Positions 58,302 to 64,000 of a stretch of 64,000 nucleotides of DNA are shown here, piece by piece (position 1 is the first letter of the stretch; every line of letters starts with the position of its first letter). The stretch is from the NCBI GenBank assembly GCA_037962975.1, contig CM075674.1, positions 35,106,501 to 35,170,500 of the forward strand, read 5' to 3'. The stretch is from Clitoria ternatea (Eukaryota; Streptophyta; Magnoliopsida; Fabales; Fabaceae). The notes under the pieces were generated by a model. That model was not told the DNA's origin. It saw nothing but the letters and a program-made list of their open reading frames with translations, and searched no databases. The translations under genes were made by a program, and so were the position numbers.

Positions 58302-59047
58302 CTCTGGCCCCCCAGAAGGAAGCCTTCTTCGCCCTCCACCTAAGCTGCGCAAGAAAAGCCCAAAGCCAATCTCAGGGAACAGTGAAGCTTCATAGGGTCT
58401 TTCTGTCCAAATGTAGGTAGTCTGCATTTTCACAGACATGTCTATTTCACCAAGCCTCTTTCTGAGACAGTGCCTAGATCGTTACGCCTTTTGTGTGGGT
58501 CGGAACTTACCTGACAAGGAATTTCGCTACCTTAGGACTGTTAAAGTTATAACTGTTGTTCACCGAGGCTTCGGTTGTCGGCTCCCTTGTCATCAGGTCA
58601 TCACTTTCTTTGACCTTCCAGAACTCGGCAGGCGTCAGCCCTCATACATGGTCTTACGACTTTTCAAAGACTTGTGTTTTTGGAAAACAGTCGCCCCGGC
58701 CTAGTTACTACGACCCCTTTTGTGAGGAGGCACCCTTTCTCCTGAAGTTATAGGGCTATTTTGTCGAGTTCCTTAGAGAGAGTTGTCTCGTGCCCTTAGG
58801 TATTCTTTACCTACCCACCTATGTCGGTTTTGGGTACATGTACCCTTTTGTTGAAGGTCGATCGAGCTTTTCTTGGGAGTATGACATGGATTACTTCAGC
58901 ATCGTAGCGCCTGGTACTCGAACATTGGCTTAAGGTATTTTTTCTACCCCTTATTACCCTGAAAAAGTATGGGCACCTTGCGTCCTTGAATCGATAACCA
59001 TCTTTCGGCTAACCTAGTCTCCTTCGTCCCTCGGGACCAATAAGGAA

Positions 59048-59413
59048 TCAAATCTCCTACTATTGGTATTATTTCAAGACGTTCTATATATGAACCTCCT
59101 TAAACAAAACTTATTGCTATTGATTCGATGGTTCCTATTAGGTGCGATCAACGAGAATTAATTATTGGAGACAGACAAACAGGTAAAATAGTAGTAGCTA
59201 CTGATATGATTCTTAATCAGCAGGGCCAAAATGTAATATATGTTTATGTAACTGTTGGTTAAAAACATCTTCTGTGGCTCAAGTGCTGACTACTTTACAA
59301 GAAAATGGAGCAATGAAATATACTATTGTAGTAGAGGAAACAACGCATTCTCCAACTACATTACAATACCTCGCCCCTTATACAGAAGCAGCTCCGGCTG
59401 AATACTTTATGTA
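59048..59413 (+). pseudogene. atpA: Plastid atpA fragment in the nucleus
   Basis: About 122 codons from the middle of the plastid ATP synthase alpha subunit: PTIGIISRRSIYEPP, LIAIDSM, QRELIIGDRQTGK (P-loop area), ILNQQGQNVI, TLQYLAPYTEAAPAEYF. Plastid rather than mitochondrial atp1, because it reads LNQQGQN and YTIVV...TLQYLAPY. It has in-frame stops (TAA in EPP*T, TAA in VG*K where Gln is usual) and starts and stops abruptly. It abuts rrn23, which is not its neighbour in plastid genomes, so two plastid fragments were joined. Confidence 0.9.
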
Positions 59414-60650
59414 CTGTGCTTTATCCCACCATGCCTTTCTCTCACACTGCCACCATCTTCATTACTACTCTCATCAATTTCATCTTTTTCTTCTTCCTCC
59501 ATGTCGTGTTCCTCTCCTTTGAGCCATCAATTTCGTGTTGGGTCATCAAGGTAAGCATAGGTACCTTTAGTTTCCATTCATCTTCTTACCTTGGCCATGC
59601 ATTGAAATCGATTCTCTCTTCTTTCTCTCAAAACATCATGGTTGCCATTGAAGGACCCAAGGGGAGCTTAAAGTGAGGATCACATTTTGAGCTTAAAAGG
59701 TAAAGAATTAAAGCTTTAACTTCTTCCTTGACATTTTCAACCATGATAGGCATGAACCCGTTATTTTAGTTATATTATTTTGACTTTGATTTACGTTGGC
59801 CAACAATTAGAAATTGATTCAAAAAGAAACCAAAAGGGTTTTAAGTGCTGGAAGTGACTTAGGGTGTCGTCGACAAGCAATGGCGTATTCTAGTAAGTTG
59901 AAACCTATCGAACTATAGTAAATTAACAAATTTAGCTTCAGAAAATGTAAATGGTAGCTTAAAGGTTGTTAAAATAATTATTATTACTTTTTATCAGATT
60001 GAGAAATTGGTAATCAGAAACTAGTTTCGAAAGTCCAAAGCGTGGTTTTGGAATTGGAGTCGTCGATTTCAGGTAGGGGGTATTATATATTTTAAATATA
60101 TAAGTTATGAACAAATAGAGGATATATTAGTAATTGTTGATGATGAAATTAATTGTTCTTTGTAATGAATTTAATATTAATATTGATAGTGTGAATGTGT
60201 TAGAGTATATCCCCAGAACAGTTAATTGACATTTGATATGTGTTGATAGAATTAATTGTGACTCTGTTCATATGATGGATACTGAACATTGCATGAGGTT
60301 GACACAAATGAATATTATGATATTTGATAAGTGATTAATGTATTACTAATGGATTGGTTCCTTGTGCTTAATTGATGTTTATTATGTTATTGCATTGGAT
60401 TGTAATTAATTATAATGATGTTTGATTAATGATTATGTCAGAATAATGCATAGGATTGCATTAAGTATGTTTAAGATAGCTTAAATAATAATGTGAATTG
60501 ATTATAATGGATGGTTGTGCATAACATTTGCATAAGGACGCACACAGGACTGTAGGGGGCTTGTGATGCCGGCGCAAACGGAAAGGCGACCTTTGGTTAA
60601 TTTAACTAGAGTTTTGGGGTATCCGAACGACCATTTGAGGTTTGTAAAAA

Positions 60651-61000
60651 TAGAAAAAAATTCCCATGTATTTTAGTAAATAAGTGTTACATTATTACTA
60701 TTTGAAAAAGTCGTTACAAAATATGAAATAATGATAAGATACAAATTTAACGAAAAACTACATAAATTTAAAGAAATTAAAATCATATGGTAAGATTTTC
60801 CTATGAAAAACCTATTACTATATAATTTTAAAACACTCATATCATGGAATCCATAAAATGCATAAAAAAATTCAACTTATTATATACAAAGAAATGTTAT
60901 AAAAGATTGTATTTCATTTTATGAGATTGTTTAGAACCTTTTATGAATTTGGTCATTTATATTCTATTTTAGTTTCATGTTGTAAATATGTTTATATTAA
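60651..61000. other. AT-rich spacer, nothing recognised
   Basis: No reading frame or repeat that I can support. Confidence 0.5.
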
Positions 61001-61604
61001 GGGCTAAATATGTTTTTTGGCTCCTCCTCCTCTTATAAATATGTTTACATTAAGGGTTAAATAGATTTTGTTTAAATTGGTTTAAATATGTTTATTATAC
61101 TCCCTATAAAATAAGGTTCTTTTGGTTTTGGCCATTGGATTATTTTTCATCCAACTAATATTTAATATTTCATTTTGAGTACATTTTTAAACTTGAATCT
61201 GCTAAGCATTATCATGACTAACTAGATTACACATAAACTTATTCAAATGATTTTGACTTCTCCAATTGATTGGTGACATGTGAATCTGATGGCCAAATTA
61301 CAATTTTGACTTTTAAAAATATCATTAATTTTAATTTTGGATAGTTTAGAAGCAACTTTAATCGCTAAAAGTTATATTTTAACTTTCACAGTCATGTGTT
61401 GATAATTAGTTAGACATACCAGAAGAACCATACAAATAATCTGATATGTAATTTAGTTAGTTACGTCAACAATTAATAAATTCAAGTTTCCATTAGGATT
61501 AAAAATAAAATATTCAATATAAGTTAAATGTAAATGAAAAAATATTTTAGAGAAACCAAAATTAAAAGACTCTTACTTTATAAGGACTAAAAACATATTT
61601 AAAC
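61001..61604. mobile_element. Legume-type MITE with TTTAAATATGTTTTT ends
   Basis: The left end GGGCTAAATATGTTTTTTGG, with a second and third diverged copy at about 61057 and 61080, pairs with the reverse of the right end CGTTTAAATATGTTTTTAGT. Pairing continues inward: CCCTATAAAATAAGGTTCTT against CCTTATAAAGTAAGAGTCTT, and TTTTGGTTTTGG against TTTAATTTTGGTTT. No coding capacity. Confidence 0.6.
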
Positions 61605-61794
61605 GTTCAATTAACTGTGCTAGTTTAAGTAAATGGAATGACAAACTTAAAAGAAAAATAAAAAACTTAAGAGATCAAATTAACCAAAAAAGTATAGAAC
61701 TAAATCAAGACAAAAAAAGAGCAATTTATAAACTTTACCTTTATTAAATCACACAAGAAACTATAGTATGATTTTATAATGGGAATATCTTAGA

Positions 61795-62435
61795 CAAAAA
61801 TACTCTTTTCATCCTTTAAATCTTGAGTTAGTTTCAATTTTGTTCTCTAATTTTTTAAAACCATTTTAGCTCTCTAAGTTCTCCTAATGTTTTATATTGG
61901 TCCTCTCCATTAATGGGCTTTCATCCTCTTAACGTCAATTACTAAGATAACATAAGTAGCTAAGCGAAGACGTGATTGTAAGCTAATATGAACTACATAA
62001 CAAGATGATGTCCTTTTATTTATTGCTTGAGATTGAACAAAAATGGAAGAGCGAGTAAATGACTTCTTGAGATGCTCTGAATTAGTTTTTGATGAAGGTA
62101 AGGTTAATAAAGGTTATCTTGTGAGGCGACTATAAGGGTTACAAGATTAAGGTAGAGTTTGGAGATAGAAAGTGTGGTGGTAGTGACAAATTGAAGGGTG
62201 AATGGTAATGGTAAGGATATAGGTTGTGGGTGGTCGGGTTTGAGTTGAGGAAACAATGTTGTTTTGTTTATAGTCTAAATCAACTTAAAGTCACACTATT
62301 ACTTAATTCTTTATACCTTAGTGATTGACATTAAGAGAATGAAAATCCATTGACAGAAAGAAGAAACATGAAATGTTAGACAAACTTAAAAGATAACTTG
62401 AATTTTAAAAAATTTAAAGGACAAAATACCTAATT
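61795..62435. mobile_element. Non-autonomous MULE-like element with long inverted repeats
   Basis: The left arm (about 61815-61946; ending AATGGGCTTTCATCCTCTTA, ACGTCAATTACTAAG) pairs with the inverse of the right arm (62317-62430; AATGGATTTTCATTCTCTTA, ATGTCAATCACTAAG). Arms of about 120 bp around a unique centre, and phrases like 'ggtcctctccattaa', are in the style of MULE TIRs. Target duplication not determined. Confidence 0.5.
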
Positions 62436-62980
62436 TATGTTATATAATAATAATAACAGTATAAGTTTAATTCAATAATATCACTAGCATTTCAAGATTT
62501 ATAAAATTTATACTAATTAACGAATTCAAAAATATTTTTTACAATATTTTTTAAAAAATATATTTGGTTATAATTATTTTTAAAATAAATTAATCAATCA
62601 AGATATATCATTATCATGATTTGATGATGTTACTTTCAAAGAAATTAAAAATAACTTTTTTTTATCATAAATAATATTAAGACGTTAGTGAAGATTTTAC
62701 TAAAAATAATCTTAAAATAAGTTTTTTTCTGAATTTCTGACTACACATACACTGGTTGACTTCTTTATTACATCATCCAAATTTATTCCTGATTTGTTAA
62801 CTATATTATTTTTTACCTATACAAAAAAAATCCCAATTACTCATAGCCACTTGAGGTTGGAGGAGTTGTTAGAAAGATAGTAATTTAGGGTTATGATCTG
62901 ACCCTGTTTTGCATCAAGTATTCATTATTGTAGTAGTATTTTAGAATTATAATTTGAAGAGCAAAACTTTTTAAAGCAAA
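62436..62980. other. AT-rich upstream region of the host gene
   Basis: No gene or element recognised. It probably holds distal promoter sequence. Confidence 0.4.
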
Positions 62981-63276
62981 TTTGTTTGTTTATAATAAAA
63001 TGATTAATGGAAAAGACTTATTTGGTGTTAAGATTAGATTAGATTAGAATAGGAAGAAGGCACTCTCTCTCTCTTCTCTTCAATTGTTTTCTCTCTCCTC
63101 TGTTTGTAATAATTTATAAATTGTCCCATCAAAGGCTCCTCTCATCTCTCTCTCTCTTTCCTTTTCTGTTTCGTGTTGTTGTGCGTCTTCCATTCATTCT
63201 TTCACCATTTTTTTTTTGTCTCAAATTTTCTCCATTGCCACGAAATCTAGGGTTTCTGTTCCCCAATTCCTCCCAG
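62981..63276 (+). promoter_or_regulatory. Core promoter and first 5' UTR exon of the right-edge gene
   Basis: TTTATAATAAAATG (about 62990) is a TATA-like box. CACTCTCTCTCTCTTCTCTTC (about 63061) is the pyrimidine-rich patch usual around plant transcription starts, so the start is probably near 63030-63070. The leader includes TCTAGGGTTT, common in plant housekeeping leaders (telo-box-like), and ends CTCCCAG before the intron donor. Confidence 0.55.
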
Positions 63277-63724
63277 GTACGTGATCCCCATTCATTCTCT
63301 GGTTTCGATTGTTGGATTCACAATTGTTGTTTTTTTCCTTCCTTTCTTCGGACATGAATTCTCTTACTTGCTTGCGTATCTTGATTTTTTGACTCGTATT
63401 ATCGTTTATTATCAGGTGGCATGTGTGGCGGGGCTTTGAATTTCGATTTAATTAGGGAAAGTTTTTTTCTGTTTCCCCCTTATTTCCCCATGGGTTTCAC
63501 TCTCAGATTGGGGTTCCCTTTTTTCTTTTTCTTCTTCGTTTTTCTTTTCGGTTTCCGAGAGACTGAAATGCTGGTTTAGCAACTGGCTTGTGTGTATTTA
63601 TCTCAGTTTTAGGAATGGAGTTTATTTGAGGTGTATTTATTATACTTGGTGGGTTCATACATGGAGGGGATATATATAATAATGTATAACTATAGGTTCT
63701 ATAGTGTAGTGGTGAGATGTGCAG
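63277..63724 (+). other. 5' UTR intron
   Basis: Donor CCCAG|GTACGT at 63277; acceptor GATGTGCAG| at 63724; the interior is T-rich. 448 nt. Exon 2 then has 35 nt of leader before the ATG. Confidence 0.6.
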
Positions 63725-63759
63725 GGTAGAGGAACGAACGAACAAACACTGTGAGGAGG

Positions 63760-64000
63760 ATGACAGATTTTCAGCCGCTACAGCAGAAGCCTGAACCTGC
63801 TGATGCCCACGCTGAGTTTGAGCATGGATTCGAGGCGTATATGCGTGGGCGTGGCCACTTGGATGACTGTATGTCATTTGCTTCGTGTAGCTCCTCCCGT
63901 GCTGCGGACGACGAGGATGATGACGGTGATCAGCTGGTTCGGAGGAGACGGAGGTCTGATCTTGAAGGGGATGATTTGGCAGAGTCTTCGGCACGCCGAC
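63760..64000 (+). CDS. RING/U-box-superfamily-like protein, N-terminus only
   Basis: ATG 63760 starts MTDFQPLQQKPEP, followed by AEFEHGFEAYMRGRGH, LDDCMSFASCSSSR, an acidic ADDEDDDGDQL and RRRRRSDLEGDDLAESSARR. The frame is open to the window end (80 codons). I recognise this N-terminus as that of a conserved plant family whose long proteins end in a RING finger, so the full gene may be an E3 ubiquitin ligase. That domain is outside the window, so function is inference. A good GC-rich codon pattern, the 5' UTR intron and the lack of breaks set it apart from everything else here. The opposite-strand frame 63503-63994 is a shadow. Confidence 0.72.
   Translation, partial: MTDFQPLQQKPEPADAHAEFEHGFEAYMRGRGHLDDCMSFASCSSSRAADDEDDDGDQLVRRRRRSDLEGDDLAESSARR

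Larger units (their letters stand above)
55590..59046 (-). pseudogene. rrn23: Plastid 23S rRNA gene fragment in the nucleus (split by LTR copy E)
   Basis: 55590-55702 (GGTTAGAATTCTAGCTCTTC..., CTGATGGCTC) and 58302-59046 (CTAAGCTGCGCAAGAAAAGC, CAAAGCCAATCTCAGGGAAC, GTTACGCCTTTTGTG, GAACTTACCTGACAAGGAAT) are the reverse complement of plastid 23S rRNA, recognised from conserved rRNA helices. Many C/T and G/A changes relative to the conserved rRNA show it is a nuclear plastid insert that no longer functions. The left part of the insert and the right part join exactly once LTR copy E and one CTCTG are removed (...GATGG-CTCTG-GCCCC...). Small frames on it are spurious. Confidence 0.88.
55434..60650 (+). 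repeat. LTR fragment copy F, split by plastid DNA
   Basis: Starts TGTAACATCCTAATTTG at 55434 in plus orientation and is interrupted at about 55590. It resumes at about 59414, where TTTCAGGTAGGGGG...TATATATTTTAAATAT (about 60070) matches the diagnostic minus-strand block of copies A-E. The GGACGCACACAGGACTGTAGGGGG stretch (about 60535) matches the reverse of copies A and B. The distal part (R/U5) beyond about 60650 is absent. It is the only copy of the family in plus orientation. Confidence 0.65.

Noticed and set aside
58302..59046. Functional rRNA gene
   Set aside because: Truncated, carries many substitutions at conserved positions and is split by an LTR.
59274..59676. Frames after the atpA piece
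   Set aside because: They fuse plastid atpA remains with LTR sequence; no intact domain.

Overview
This is plant nuclear DNA, probably from a legume. It has TATA-box LTR promoters, GT-AG introns, plastid-derived nuclear DNA and dense nested transposons. It also has MITE ends of the GGGCTAAATATGTTTTTTGG type, which I associate with legumes (inference). Almost nothing is a host gene. The only likely host gene starts at the right edge: a 5' UTR intron at 63277-63724 and an ATG at 63760, beginning a protein I take to be a plant RING/U-box-superfamily member.

Left third (1-31200). Positions 1-5175 are the 3' end of a Tat-lineage Ty3/gypsy retrotransposon. It sits against an older Tat-like remnant (5176-7612) that carries a 56-bp tandem array. 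Next come two LTRs of a second family (7613-9798 and about 11031-13967; ends TGtAACATCC...GGATGTTACA). The second lies in the middle of an extremely AT-rich inverted repeat. A third solo LTR (15689-30747, TSD ATAGA) is split by a complete Tat element (17648-29397, 799-bp LTRs, TSD ATCAC). That element has gag, protease, RT/RNase H, a second RNase H, integrase and a long intron-containing antisense gene, all broken by mutations.

Middle (31200-46450). This is AT-rich DNA without recognisable genes. It holds small MITEs (33915-34092; hAT-like 35370-36076), degenerate direct repeats, and two solo LTRs with intact target duplications (36993-40817, GTTCT; 40905-43812, TATAT).

Right part (46450-64000). 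A 5.5-kb Mutator-like element (46551-52085, 10-bp TSD AAAATTTTGA) lies inside a Tourist-like MITE. It has a broken MuDR-type transposase gene and, on the opposite strand, an intact 171-aa GRF zinc-finger membrane protein gene. Further right is a Russian-doll locus. A plus-strand LTR fragment (55434 to about 60650) contains a chimeric plastid insert (rrn23 joined to atpA), and that insert contains a minus-strand solo LTR (55703-58301, TSD CTCTG) with a perfectly phased 56-bp array. Two more MITE-like elements precede the host gene.

The genes do not form a pathway. The window is a heterochromatin-like archive of successive insertions, in which many stop codons and most LTR-LTR differences look like C-to-T decay.
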